Positions 1 through 8,033 of a DNA stretch of 21,552 nucleotides are shown here, piece after piece. The translations under genes were made by a program, and so were the position numbers. The notes under the pieces are model-generated. The model saw only the letters and a program-made list of their open reading frames with translations, made no database searches and was not told the DNA's origin. Origin of the DNA: JBEIUL01 sp044356865 (GTDB taxonomy: Bacteria; Planctomycetota; Phycisphaerae; Phycisphaerales; SM1A02); contig JBIKVN010000021.1 in the NCBI GenBank assembly GCA_044356865.1, positions 1 to 21,552 on the forward strand, read 5' to 3'. Numbering within the stretch: position 1 is the first letter of the stretch; the number at the start of each line of letters is the position of its first letter.

Positions 1-2143
1 TGCCCGTCGCGTTGAACGCGGCCAGGAGCTGGGCGAGATCCTCGGCCCCGACCGTTCCGTTCCCATCGAGGTCGGCCCGACGCACCTCGCGGTCGACGAT
101 GGTCACCGTCACCGATCGCTCGGTGAACAGCCCGTCGGAGTCGGTGCCGCGCAGCGTCAGCACGTGCGTGCCGACCTCGAGGGCCCGGCTCACGAGCAGG
201 CGTCCGGTCGCGAAGGGCCCCTGACGGTCGCTGGTCCAGGTGAAGGCCGAGTCGGGCAGCAGCTGGTCGTCGATGTCCCATCCCGACGCGTGCAGCACGA
301 TCGAGGCATGTCGCGGGAACGAGACGTTCGTGTTCGGAGCGAGAACATGCACGTCGGGCGGCGAGCCGCCGCCGATCAGGAGGCCCATCGGCCACTCTGC
401 ATCGGACTGGTTCAGCCCGTCGGTCACGCGCACCTTGAGCACGCCGACCGCGCCGTGGCTCTTCGGCAGGTTCGAGGCGAGGAACCGCGTCGCGATCTCG
501 CCGCCGGTCGGGTCGGCGTCCTGGTTCACCGCGACCGGGAACCACGCGTTGCCGCCGTCGGGGCTGTAGAGCAGGTTCGCACGCAGCCGGTCGCCGTCGG
601 CGTCAATCGCGGTCCACCGCACCTCGACCTCGCCCTCGAGCAGGCCGCCATGCGGGGCCGGGCCCGCACCGGCCGGCCCGACGCCGCCGATCGCGACCTC
701 GGGCGGATTCGGCGAACGGATCGCCTCGGCGAGCGCCCGCCGCGAGGCCAGGTCGCGGATCCGCACCGACGCGATCTCGCGGCCGCGGACCGACTCGGGA
801 ATCGTGAGGTACACGGGCGTGCGCTCGAGATCGCGGGTGCCGCAGCAGGATTCCCGCAGCGTCCCGGTGCGAATCCGCACCGCGTGCAGCACCGCGCCCT
901 TCGCGTCGAGCGCGACCACCTCGGCATCGCCGCGCGGGTCGTCGCGGGTCGGCTCGGCCAGGTCGACCCGCAGCGCCGGCTCGAGCTCGATGCGGCCCTC
1001 GAGATGGAAGTACTCGCCGGCGATCCGCAGGCAGCGCTCCCAGCCCGCGAGATCGCTCTCGGCCCCGCCGCCCGGGGAATCCTGGTCGCCGCCGGTGCAT
1101 TGCGAACGGTTGTCGGTGATGCAGTCGTTGAAGGTGTTGCTGTTCACCCACGCCTGCGGCGTGGTCAGGCCCGCGACCATCACGTCGTTGCGGATCGTCG
1201 GCATCACCGGGCCGATCCCGAGCGGGTCGACGAGGTGGCCCTCGACGTCGAAGCCCACGGTGTTGATCGTCGACGAGTTGTGCTGCTGGCCCCAGCAGTG
1301 GCCGAGCTCGTGGGCAAAGGTCCGCTGGAACCGCTGGCTTTCGGTGTTGCCGAACGCCGCCTGCCCCGGCACCCCGTTCGCCTGGCCGTTCCCGCTGAAC
1401 GGGTTGCCCGGCAGCCACCCGTAGATGAAGGTCGCCTGCGGATAGCCCTGGGCGGGAATCTGCGTAAGGCGGATGTCGTTCAGCGTGTTGAGCAGGGAGT
1501 TGTTCGACGAGTTGATCGACTGCGTCCAGGTGAGGTTCCCGATCGGCGAGCGGTGGTAGTTCCAGTCGCCGGTCTTGAAGATGCCGCGGACGAACGCATC
1601 GCCGCGGCCGGGCTCGATCGTGGAAAGCGACGGCAACCCACCGCCCGGCGTGTAGTTCACGGGCACATAGACCAGCTCGACCATCTTCCGGCACACGAAC
1701 GACTTGTTCAGCACGGTGCCGAGGTTGTTGTCGTAGTTGGTCTCGGCGACGCGGCGGGTCGGGTTGACGGTGACCGAGAAGTCGATGTCGGTGCCCTGCG
1801 GCGGCACGACCAGGAAATTGACGGTGTGGTTCAGCGTCGCCGACTGCGGGGCCAGCGGGGCCGTGATCGGCCCGTTCGTCGAGAAGAACGGCGAGCCGGG
1901 AATCTCGACGCCGTTCGAGAAGATCCGCAACTCGGCATCGACGCCAGGCACGGCGACAGTCGAGCCCGCGATGCCGACCTTGACCCGCACCACGGTCGCG
2001 TTGCGGGCCACCAGCGTGGTGGTGCCGAGGTTGATGGCCTGGTTCACCTCGATGGCCGAGACGGTCAGGTCGACGGCGGCGGCGGTCGGGGCGAGCAGGA
2101 AGGGCGGGAGGACGGCGACGAGACGGCGGGTACGACAGGCCAT
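1..2143 (-). CDS. Secreted metzincin-type metalloprotease with dockerin tail (3' end outside window)
   Basis: The reading frame is open from an ATG at 2143 to the window edge (714 residues seen); the C-terminus is missing. Residues 1-23 look like a signal peptide (Arg-rich start, hydrophobic core, TAAA before V24). Residues about 25-140 resemble a CARDB adhesion domain, ending in the typical ETNYDNN. The motif HELGHCWGQQH at 278-288 is the HExxHxxGxxH zinc site of metzincin peptidases; Met314 or Met322 could supply the Met-turn. Residues about 490-688 look like Ig/PKD-type beta domains (VRWTAIDADGD near 510). The visible end holds an EF-hand-like dockerin loop (D691, D693, N695, D702). I infer an exported, calcium-stabilised protease. 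No Shine-Dalgarno precedes the ATG. Substrate is unknown. The peptidase call is strong from the motif; the exact family is not determined. Confidence 0.85.
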   Translation of the reverse strand, partial: MACRTRRLVAVLPPFLLAPTAAAVDLTVSAIEVNQAINLGTTTLVARNATVVRVKVGIAGSTVAVPGVDAELRIFSNGVEIPGSPFFSTNGPITAPLAPQSATLNHTVNFLVVPPQGTDIDFSVTVNPTRRVAETNYDNNLGTVLNKSFVCRKMVELVYVPVNYTPGGGLPSLSTIEPGRGDAFVRGIFKTGDWNYHRSPIGNLTWTQSINSSNNSLLNTLNDIRLTQIPAQGYPQATFIYGWLPGNPFSGNGQANGVPGQAAFGNTESQRFQRTFAHELGHCWGQQHNSSTINTVGFDVEGHLVDPLGIGPVMPTIRNDVMVAGLTTPQAWVNSNTFNDCITDNRSQCTGGDQDSPGGGAESDLAGWERCLRIAGEYFHLEGRIELEPALRVDLAEPTRDDPRGDAEVVALDAKGAVLHAVRIRTGTLRESCCGTRDLERTPVYLTIPESVRGREIASVRIRDLASRRALAEAIRSPNPPEVAIGGVGPAGAGPAPHGGLLEGEVEVRWTAIDADGDRLRANLLYSPDGGNAWFPVAVNQDADPTGGEIATRFLASNLPKSHGAVGVLKVRVTDGLNQSDAEWPMGLLIGGGSPPDVHVLAPNTNVSFPRHASIVLHASGWDIDDQLLPDSAFTWTSDRQGPFATGRLLVSRALEVGTHVLTLRGTDSDGLFTERSVTVTIVDREVRRADLDGNGTVGAEDLAQLLAAFNATG

Positions 2144-2349
2144 GCGACGGGGTCCGAGGGGAGGGGGAATCGCGCGGTCCCGCCCGACGCGAGCACCATG
2201 AGTTCCACTATAAGACCCGGCCCTCGCGTATCCGCCGGCGACTCCGGGAAAGAACCAAGTTTCCGCGGCGGTCGAACGATCGGTCACCGGCCTCCGCAGA
2301 TTCGCGGACGCGAACTCCGGCGAGGGGTGGTAGGCTCGCGCCGCACGTC
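2144..2349. other. Divergent intergenic region, metalloprotease / chrA
   Basis: This 206-bp gap separates divergent start codons and must carry promoters for both genes. A TATAGT hexamer on the minus strand (plus positions 2207-2212) could be the -10 of the protease gene, giving a leader of about 57 nt, but no convincing -35 precedes it. For chrA the nearest candidate is TAGGCT, 13 nt before the ATG, which is weak. No ORF or strong hairpin was recognised. Confidence 0.4.
2207..2212 (-). promoter_or_regulatory. Candidate -10 element (TATAGT) of the metalloprotease gene
   Basis: TATAGT matches the sigma70 -10 consensus at five of six positions and stands out in GC-rich DNA. It lies 63 nt before the ATG at 2143. 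The sequence 16-18 nt upstream does not resemble TTGACA, so this is only a candidate. Confidence 0.25.
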
Positions 2350-3591
2350 ATGGATCCGCTTCCCGACGAAGATGGCTTTCACCCGCCGCGGCTTGGTCCC
2401 CTCGCGATTTTCCGGCGTTTTTTCGCCTTCGGCTGCGTCGCCTTCGGCGGGCCGGTGGCCCAGATCGCCTGGCTTCGCGAACGCTTCGTCGAGCGCGAGC
2501 GCTGGGTCTCGCCCGAACGCTTTCGCCGCACCCTGGCGATGTACCAAGCGCTGCCCGGGCCCGAAGCCCACGAGCTGTGCTGCTGGTTCGGGATGATCGC
2601 GGGCGGCCGCGCCGGGGCGATCGCCGCGGGACTCGGCTTCATGCTGCCGGGCTTCGTGCTCATGATGCTCGCGTCGTGGGCGTACGTTCACTGGGGCGTC
2701 GAGGGCGGAACGGCCGGCGCCGCGTTCGCCGCGGCGCAGGCGGCGGTCGCGGGACTGGTGCTGCGGGCGGCGTGGAAGCTGCTCGGATCGCTCGTGCACG
2801 GGCGGGCCGGGTGGATCGCCGCCGGCCTCGGCGGCGCGACGATCGCGGCAGGTGGCCACTTCGCGATCCCGCTGGTCGCGGGCGGCGGGCTGGTCGCGCT
2901 CGCGGCGACGCGCCGGCCAACGGCGGCGGCGGCGTTGGCGGCCGCGGCGGCGATCGGCATCGCGTGGACGGCGTCGCTGGCGGACGCGGCAGGCGCGTCG
3001 ACCGGCGCGTCAACCGGCGTGGCGGCGGCCGCGACTTCCGCCGATCCGCTGGCGATCTTCCGCACCGGCCTCATCGGCGGCCTCATTACCTTCGGCGGAG
3101 CCTACACCGCCATTCCCGTGGTGGAAGGGATCGCGACCGGCCCGGGCGGCTGGATGAGCACCTCGCAGTTTCTCGACGGCGTTGCCCTGGCAGGCGTGCT
3201 GCCGGCGCCGCTCGTGATCTTCGCGACCTTCGTCGGCTACGCGGGGGGCGGACCGATGGGCGCGGTCCTCGCGACCGCCGGCATGTTCCTGCCCGCGTTC
3301 GCGTTCACGCTGCTGGGCCATGCGACGCTCGAGCGGCTGCTCGCCCGCACCGGTTGGCACGCGTTCCTTGACGGGACGGCCGCGGCGGTCGCGGGGATGA
3401 TCGCGGTGACGGCCCTGGTGATCTTCGGCGAGGTGACGGGAGTTCGCGCGGACAGTCCGTTCGCGTGGCCGGCGTCCGTCCCGACGGTCATCGCGCTGGC
3501 GGCGTTCGTGATCGCGCTGCGGACGAAGTCAGGCTGGATGATGCCCCTCACGATCGCGTCGGCCGCGTTGGTGGGAATCGCGATCGGCTGA
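2350..3591 (+). CDS. chrA: Chromate transporter, two CHR domains
   Basis: A 413-residue inner-membrane protein made of two tandem CHR domains, the usual long-chain ChrA architecture. The first domain carries FGGPVAQI at 32-39 and QALPGPE at 66-72, both family signatures. The second starts near FGGAYTAIP at 248 and continues with LAGVLPAPLVIF and a GGGPMGA loop. Known ChrA proteins export chromate, probably coupled to the proton gradient; some members move other oxyanions such as sulfate. No chrB regulator or other chromate gene is nearby, so a role in chromate resistance is inferred from family only. The gene stands alone and converges on the 77-aa gene with 3 bp between the two stop codons. 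ATG 2350 is the only sensible start; no Shine-Dalgarno is visible. Confidence 0.93.
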   Translation: MDPLPDEDGFHPPRLGPLAIFRRFFAFGCVAFGGPVAQIAWLRERFVERERWVSPERFRRTLAMYQALPGPEAHELCCWFGMIAGGRAGAIAAGLGFMLPGFVLMMLASWAYVHWGVEGGTAGAAFAAAQAAVAGLVLRAAWKLLGSLVHGRAGWIAAGLGGATIAAGGHFAIPLVAGGGLVALAATRRPTAAAALAAAAAIGIAWTASLADAAGASTGASTGVAAAATSADPLAIFRTGLIGGLITFGGAYTAIPVVEGIATGPGGWMSTSQFLDGVALAGVLPAPLVIFATFVGYAGGGPMGAVLATAGMFLPAFAFTLLGHATLERLLARTGWHAFLDGTAAAVAGMIAVTALVIFGEVTGVRADSPFAWPASVPTVIALAAFVIALRTKSGWMMPLTIASAALVGIAIG

Positions 3592-3602
3592 CGGTCAGGC
3601 CG
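3585..3602. terminator. Hairpin spanning two convergent stop codons (possible bidirectional terminator)
   Basis: CGGCTGA (3585-3591) pairs with TCA-g-GCCG (3595-3602) with one bulged G and a 3-nt loop. The chrA stop TGA and the complement of the opposing gene's stop lie within the stem. No U-run follows on either strand, so intrinsic termination is uncertain. Confidence 0.25.
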
Positions 3603-3828
3603 CGCGGGGCGTGTCGTCGCCGTCGAGCAGCAACTTGGCGAGATCGTCGATCTTGCGGCTCATGTTCTCGAGGGTCTCGAGGGCGTCGAGGCGCGGATCG
3701 GCGCCGGGCTCGCGGCGGCACTCCTCGTAGTCGCCGATGGGAAGCGGCGCGGGCGGCGCGACCTCGGGCCGGGCCGGGGCCTGGCTTCCGACGAGGCGAA
3801 GCGTGGGTTCGTCGCGTGATGCGTCCAT
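3595..3828 (-). CDS. Small hypothetical protein with C-terminal helix, 77 aa
   Basis: I do not recognise this protein. It starts at ATG 3828, preceded by GCAGGAC with six nt between AGGA and the start, a good ribosome site, and ends in TGA at 3595-3597. Residues 10-35 are Pro/Ala-rich and probably disordered. Residues about 46-70 (LDALETLENMSRKIDDLAKL) form a likely amphipathic or coiled-coil helix with heptad-like leucines and isoleucines. There is no signal peptide or membrane segment, so it is probably cytosolic. It lies 98 nt downstream of the coiled-coil/Wzz-like gene on the same strand and may be cotranscribed with it, perhaps as a helical partner; that is inference only. Confidence 0.6.
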   Translation of the reverse strand: MDASRDEPTLRLVGSQAPARPEVAPPAPLPIGDYEECRREPGADPRLDALETLENMSRKIDDLAKLLLDGDDTPRAA

Positions 3829-3926
3829 GCGGAGTCCTGCCCCCGGGCATCGACCGGGAACGGCGGGGAGTTCAGGAACCACGGGCGGATTCACGGGTTT
3901 TTCGCGGCCGGCGGTCCGGAAACGGC

Positions 3927-5768
3927 TCACGCCACGATCGACTCGTCGTCGAGCAGGCGACGGCCGCGGACGATCGAGCGGTGGGCGAGGAAGCCGATCG
4001 TCAGTCCGACGGCGACGAGACCCGAGAAGATCGCGGCGGCACGGCCGAGGCGGGCGGCGGTGTCGGGAACCGGCACCGCCTTCGCGAAGCTCACCTGTCC
4101 GGGCTGGACGCTCGCGCCGGCGATCTCGACTTTCGGGAGACCTTCGACGGTGGCGGTCGCCTGCCGCGACGCCGCCGCGACCGAAGTCGCGAGCGTGTCG
4201 AGGGCCGCGACGGCACGAGCGTCGCCGTCGGCGGTGGCGGAAAGCCGCAGCACGCCCGGTCCGGTCGAGTCCATGCGGACGGTCGAAAGCCACGAATCCA
4301 GCGGAAGGTCGCCGAGGCCGCGATCGGCCAGACGCGTGCGGACCGACTCGATGGTCGCCGGATCGGTGACGAGCGCCCGGGCCTTCGCGTCCCACGGGGC
4401 GAGCTTCGACGACTCGAGCGAACCGCCCCCGGGGACGGCGGCGACGAGATCGCAGGTCGCGAGGCTCGAAGGCGGGAAGATCGCTCCGGCCGCGGCCCAC
4501 GACAGCATGGCGAGCGTCACCAGGGCCAGGACCGTCCACACCGCGACGATCGGGGCGCGGGCGTGGGCGTACCGCCCGACCATGGCCTGCTCGGTGTCGG
4601 CGAGGCGGTCGGCCGCGCTCTGCAGGCGTTCGCGAAGATCGGCCAGCCGCGTCTCCTCGGCGATGCGGGCCGCCGAGGCCCCGACCGGGGCCGGCGGCGC
4701 GGCGACCGCGGAACCTGACGACCGCGACTTCAGCATCGCGTGCAGCCGATCGAGACGGGCCTTGCGGGTGCGGAGAAAACCGGCGAGCTCGGCGATGCGA
4801 CGCCCCTTCTCCTCGAGGCGAAGGGCGAACTCGCGCTGGACCGAGGAGTCGACGGGCTCGACGGCGACGGAAGTCGGTGCCGCCGCGGCGCGGACGAGCT
4901 CCGACTCGAGGTCGGCAAGGCGGTCGCGAAGCGGGCTCAGCTCGGCTTCGAGGCCGGTGCGCTCGTTCCGCACCGAAGCCAGCAGCGACTCGAGCTCGGC
5001 GATGCGGGAGTGCAGCGGCGCGAGGTCGACCGTCGGGCCGGCCGGCCCCGGAAGTCCGGCGGCGGCCACCCGTTCGACCTGCGGGGCGTAGGCGGCGACG
5101 GCGGCGGCCAGCGTGGTGAGCTTCGATACCGCAGCCTCGAGGGCCTGGCGGCTGACCGCGAGCTCGGCGTCCTTGGCGGCGAGGGCGGCGTCAAGGGCGC
5201 GGCCCCGCGACTCGAACTCGGCGAGCCGCGATTCGAGCTGGCCGCGGCGATCCTGGGCGGCGACGGCGTCCTGGCGAAGGTGTTCGACGGCGGAATGGGC
5301 CGCATCGCGCTCGGCGGCCAGCGTGTCGCGCTCGACGGTCAGGGCGCGGCAACGCGAGTCCGCCTCGGCGGCCAGCCCGCGGGCGGCGTTCGACTCGCGC
5401 TCGACGCGCTCGGCCTCGCTGCGCAGGGCAAGGGCCCGGTCGCGCAGCGTCGACTCGCGCGACGCCAACTCGTCGCGCAGGCCCGCCAGCGTCTCGCGCT
5501 CGGTCGCCAGCTCGCGCTCGCGGCCGAGGATCATGGTCCGCGCCGACTCGATCGCCTCGGTCCGCTCGGCGACTTGGCTCTCGCGAACCTCGAGCGACCG
5601 GAATCGCTCCTCGGCCGCGGCGGCGCGGGCCGCCCCGGCCTCCTGGGCGTGGCGAATCCGCTCGAGGTGGCGCTCGACCTCGCCGATCAGGGCCAGCACG
5701 TCGCCGGCCGGGCCGGGCTGGCCGTGCGAAAGGGAGCTTTGCGTTCCATCGAGATGAGTTCCGTTCAC
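3927..5768 (-). CDS. Coiled-coil membrane protein with Wzz/PCP-like C-terminal module
   Basis: A 613-residue protein starting at GTG 5768, supported by GAAGGA nine nt upstream. Residues about 25-400 are rich in Glu, Arg, Ala and Leu in heptads and form long coiled coils, broken by a Gly/Pro linker near 238-247 and an Ala/Pro linker near 350-365. Two transmembrane helices follow, about 406-430 and 574-596, flanking an extracytoplasmic domain of about 145 residues. That domain has features of Wzz-type polysaccharide co-polymerases: VTDPATIESVRTRLADRGL near 467-485, an alternating beta stretch near 506-512, and a Pro-containing approach to the second helix (AVPVPDT). A short basic tail ends the protein. 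I infer an envelope polymer-length or export regulator. The fused cytoplasmic coiled coil is unusual. It lies 165 nt downstream of murJ. No tyrosine-kinase domain is present. Confidence 0.75.
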   Translation of the reverse strand: MNGTHLDGTQSSLSHGQPGPAGDVLALIGEVERHLERIRHAQEAGAARAAAAEERFRSLEVRESQVAERTEAIESARTMILGRERELATERETLAGLRDELASRESTLRDRALALRSEAERVERESNAARGLAAEADSRCRALTVERDTLAAERDAAHSAVEHLRQDAVAAQDRRGQLESRLAEFESRGRALDAALAAKDAELAVSRQALEAAVSKLTTLAAAVAAYAPQVERVAAAGLPGPAGPTVDLAPLHSRIAELESLLASVRNERTGLEAELSPLRDRLADLESELVRAAAAPTSVAVEPVDSSVQREFALRLEEKGRRIAELAGFLRTRKARLDRLHAMLKSRSSGSAVAAPPAPVGASAARIAEETRLADLRERLQSAADRLADTEQAMVGRYAHARAPIVAVWTVLALVTLAMLSWAAAGAIFPPSSLATCDLVAAVPGGGSLESSKLAPWDAKARALVTDPATIESVRTRLADRGLGDLPLDSWLSTVRMDSTGPGVLRLSATADGDARAVAALDTLATSVAAASRQATATVEGLPKVEIAGASVQPGQVSFAKAVPVPDTAARLGRAAAIFSGLVAVGLTIGFLAHRSIVRGRRLLDDESIVA

Positions 5769-5933
5769 GCTGCACCGTCCTTCGTGCGTGGTTCACGCGG
5801 CGCTGGGAACGACGCCGTCGAACCCGCCCATCGGACGAAAACGGACCTTCCTGAACCCGGACCCGCGGGATCCGGAAACCTCGGCGAGGGCCACTCCCCC
5901 TTCCACCGCGATAACGCACCGGACCTTTCCGAT
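5769..5933 (-). other. Intergenic leader between murJ and the coiled-coil gene
   Basis: This 165-bp gap holds the ribosome site GAAGGA (5778-5783), a hairpin CGGCG/CGCCG (5798-5817) just upstream of it, and a GC-rich hairpin at 5857-5875. No clear sigma70 promoter was found, so readthrough from murJ is possible. Confidence 0.4.
5857..5875 (-). terminator. GC-rich hairpin downstream of murJ
   Basis: On the minus strand CCGGA and TCCGG flank a core CCCGCGGG, giving a short bulged stem 59 nt past the murJ stop. There is no U-tract, so it may only slow transcription or be fortuitous. Confidence 0.2.
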
Positions 5934-7592
5934 TCAGCGCTTCCCGAGGCTCCAGCGAAGTTCGGGCATCCGCAGCGCCGACGCCGCGGCCGCGACCGCC
6001 AGCCCGCCGATCGCCACCAGACCGGCCAGCCGCGTGGCCCGCTCGCTCCAGCCCTCGCCGTCGGGCAGGAACCGGCCTGCGGCCACCACCGCGAGGGCCA
6101 TCGTCGCGGTGACCGCGACGGTCCGCACGACCGACGACCGCACCTCGCCGTCCAAGAAAGGACCGGTCCGGCGGGCCAGCAACCGCGCCAGGATCGCGAA
6201 CTGCAGCACCGCGCAGATCGCCGTCGACCACGCGAGCCCCGCCTCACGCAGCGGCGTGAAGATCAGCACGATGTTCAGCCCGAAGTTCAGCCCGACCATC
6301 CCGAGCGCGACCCGCACCGGCACCATCGGCTCGCCGCGGGCGTAGAACGCCCGCACCAAGACGTTGCTCGCGCTGTACGCCCAGATCGCCGGGGCGTAGC
6401 CGAGCAGGATGAACGCGACCCGCTCGGTGTCGGCCGCGGTGAAGCGACCGCCCTGCAACATGGTCGCGACCGCCGGCGTCCCGACGAGCATGAGCCCGAC
6501 GCTGGCGGGGATCCCGATGAACAGCGTGAGCCGCACGCCCTTCCGAAGCGTGGCGCGGAAGCCCTCGGCGTCACCGGCCAGGCTCGCAAGCGTCGGGAAG
6601 ATCACCGTCGCGACCGCCAGTCCGAAGACCCCGAGCGGGAACTCGTAGAGCCGCTGGGCGTTGGTGATCGCCGCCATCGAGCCTTCGGCGAGCGGGTAGG
6701 GCATGCCGAGGATCGTCGGCCCCACCATGGTCGGCCAGCTCGCGAGGAGACCGTCGACGAACGTATTCAGCTGCAGGACGCCGAACCCGAGGATCATCGG
6801 GATCGCCACCCGCATCGCCTCGACCACCGGCGGCAGGTCGCGGCGGGAAAGCCCGCGGAACTCCAGGCCGAACCGCCGCATCGCCGCCAGCGACCAGACC
6901 AGTTGCCCGACGCCCGCCACGATCACCCCGGCCGCGACGATCCGCACCCGCACGACCTGGGCGTCGAAGCCTTCGCCCGGCACGAGGGCCGCCGAGCCGA
7001 GCGTCGCGGCCACGACCACCAGGTTCAGCAGCACCGGCGCCGCCGCGTTCGGCCCGAAGCGCCCGTTCGCCTGCAGCACGCTGCCCGCGATCGCCACGAT
7101 GCAGATGAGCGGCATGTAGGGCAGCATGAGCATGAGCAGCTCCCAGCCGAGCCGCGGGTAGCCGGGCAGGAAGCCGACCGCGAGGCCGTGGCCGGTGGCG
7201 AACGGCGCCGTCACCGCGATCCCGGTCTCGGGCGTCGACCACCAGATCGCGAAGAGCCCGATCTCGGCGACGATCACCAGCCCGTTCAACACGACCAGCA
7301 TCAGCAGCACGAGCAGCGACGCCGCCCGCCGCGCCGCGTCGGGATCATCCTGCTTCAGCCGCAGGTAGACCGGCAGGAAACTCGCGCTCAGCGCCCCCTC
7401 GCCGAACAGCCGGCGGAAGAGATTCGGCACCATGAAGCCGAAGGCGAACGCGTCGATCACCGGGCCGATGCCGAAGACGCGGCTGAGGCTCGCGTCGCGG
7501 GCGAGGCCGCTGAACCGGCTCACCATGGTGAGCGAGGTCACGGTGCGGACATGGCGCTCGAACGAGCGATGGAGGTTCGAGGAGTCGGACAT
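5934..7592 (-). CDS. murJ: Lipid II flippase MurJ (MviN family)
   Basis: A 552-residue multi-pass membrane protein of the MOP exporter superfamily, with the length and roughly 14 hydrophobic helices expected of MurJ. The N-terminal segment SRFSGLARDASLSRVFG matches the family signature; R26, R32 and D33 correspond to the essential R18, R24 and D25 of E. coli MurJ. Other family stretches are MVPNLFRRLFGEGALSASF and the later helices with YEFPLGVFGLAVATVIFP. Its role is to flip undecaprenyl-linked peptidoglycan precursor across the inner membrane. The start ATG overlaps the lipoprotein stop as TGATG, so translation is probably coupled. A peptidoglycan flippase fits the current view that planctomycetes keep a peptidoglycan wall. 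Confidence 0.95.
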   Translation of the reverse strand: MSDSSNLHRSFERHVRTVTSLTMVSRFSGLARDASLSRVFGIGPVIDAFAFGFMVPNLFRRLFGEGALSASFLPVYLRLKQDDPDAARRAASLLVLLMLVVLNGLVIVAEIGLFAIWWSTPETGIAVTAPFATGHGLAVGFLPGYPRLGWELLMLMLPYMPLICIVAIAGSVLQANGRFGPNAAAPVLLNLVVVAATLGSAALVPGEGFDAQVVRVRIVAAGVIVAGVGQLVWSLAAMRRFGLEFRGLSRRDLPPVVEAMRVAIPMILGFGVLQLNTFVDGLLASWPTMVGPTILGMPYPLAEGSMAAITNAQRLYEFPLGVFGLAVATVIFPTLASLAGDAEGFRATLRKGVRLTLFIGIPASVGLMLVGTPAVATMLQGGRFTAADTERVAFILLGYAPAIWAYSASNVLVRAFYARGEPMVPVRVALGMVGLNFGLNIVLIFTPLREAGLAWSTAICAVLQFAILARLLARRTGPFLDGEVRSSVVRTVAVTATMALAVVAAGRFLPDGEGWSERATRLAGLVAIGGLAVAAAASALRMPELRWSLGKR

Positions 7593-8023
7593 CAGCGCTC
7601 GTCCGCGGCCGCCGTCGGCGACCCGGCCGGGACGCTTTCGGCCAGACGGACCGAGCCGCTCGACATCATCGGATCGATGCGGCGCGACACCAGCTCGACC
7701 TTCGCCTCGCGGCGGCCCTTGGTGAAGGCCAGGCGGACGAGGTGGGGCGACTCGTAGGTCACGATGCCCTGCCAGCCGGCGTTCAGGAAGCGCCCGCGGG
7801 TCTCCGCCCCGAGCCGGACCGGATCGTCGATCTCGCCGTAGAGGAGGAAGAAGCCGCCCGAAAGCTGGCCCTCCGCGCGGGCGACGTCGGACGAGGCCCG
7901 CACCGCCAGCCCCGGCGGCAGCGGCACGTCGCTCTCGAGGATGGTGTCCGGGGTCGACGAGCAGCCGATCACCGACAGGGATGCCCCGAGGATCGTGACC
8001 AGGAACGGAGTCGCACGCGGCAC
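7592..8023 (-). CDS. Small lipoprotein upstream of murJ
   Basis: The likely start is GTG 8023, 10 nt after the stop of the FAD-enzyme gene; it yields 143 residues. The N-terminus is a lipoprotein signal peptide with lipobox SVIGC and acylated Cys21. The mature part is about 120 residues with alternating beta strands (GGFFLLYGEID, QGIVTYESPHLVRLAF, EAKVELVSR) and no motif I recognise. Its stop overlaps the murJ start by one nt, which implies a fixed ratio to MurJ and perhaps a shared job at the cell envelope. No Shine-Dalgarno is visible; longer in-frame extensions would run into the preceding gene and lose the lipoprotein signal. Confidence 0.72.
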   Translation of the reverse strand: MPRATPFLVTILGASLSVIGCSSTPDTILESDVPLPPGLAVRASSDVARAEGQLSGGFFLLYGEIDDPVRLGAETRGRFLNAGWQGIVTYESPHLVRLAFTKGRREAKVELVSRRIDPMMSSGSVRLAESVPAGSPTAAADER

Positions 8024-8033
8024 GGGGCGGATG

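Noticed and set aside
164..2596. Plus-strand open frame of 810 codons
   Set aside because: It is antisense to the metalloprotease and runs into chrA in another frame. The protease motif, signal peptide and dockerin show the minus strand is the coding one.
2350..3591. A chromate-resistance island around chrA
   Set aside because: There is no chrB, chrC, reductase or mobile element nearby, and base composition matches the flanking genes.
4740..7757. Plus-strand open frame of 1005 codons
   Set aside because: It lies antisense to murJ and the coiled-coil gene, both clearly coding. Its translation is Arg/Asp/Gly/His-rich with no domain, typical of a shadow frame in GC-rich DNA.
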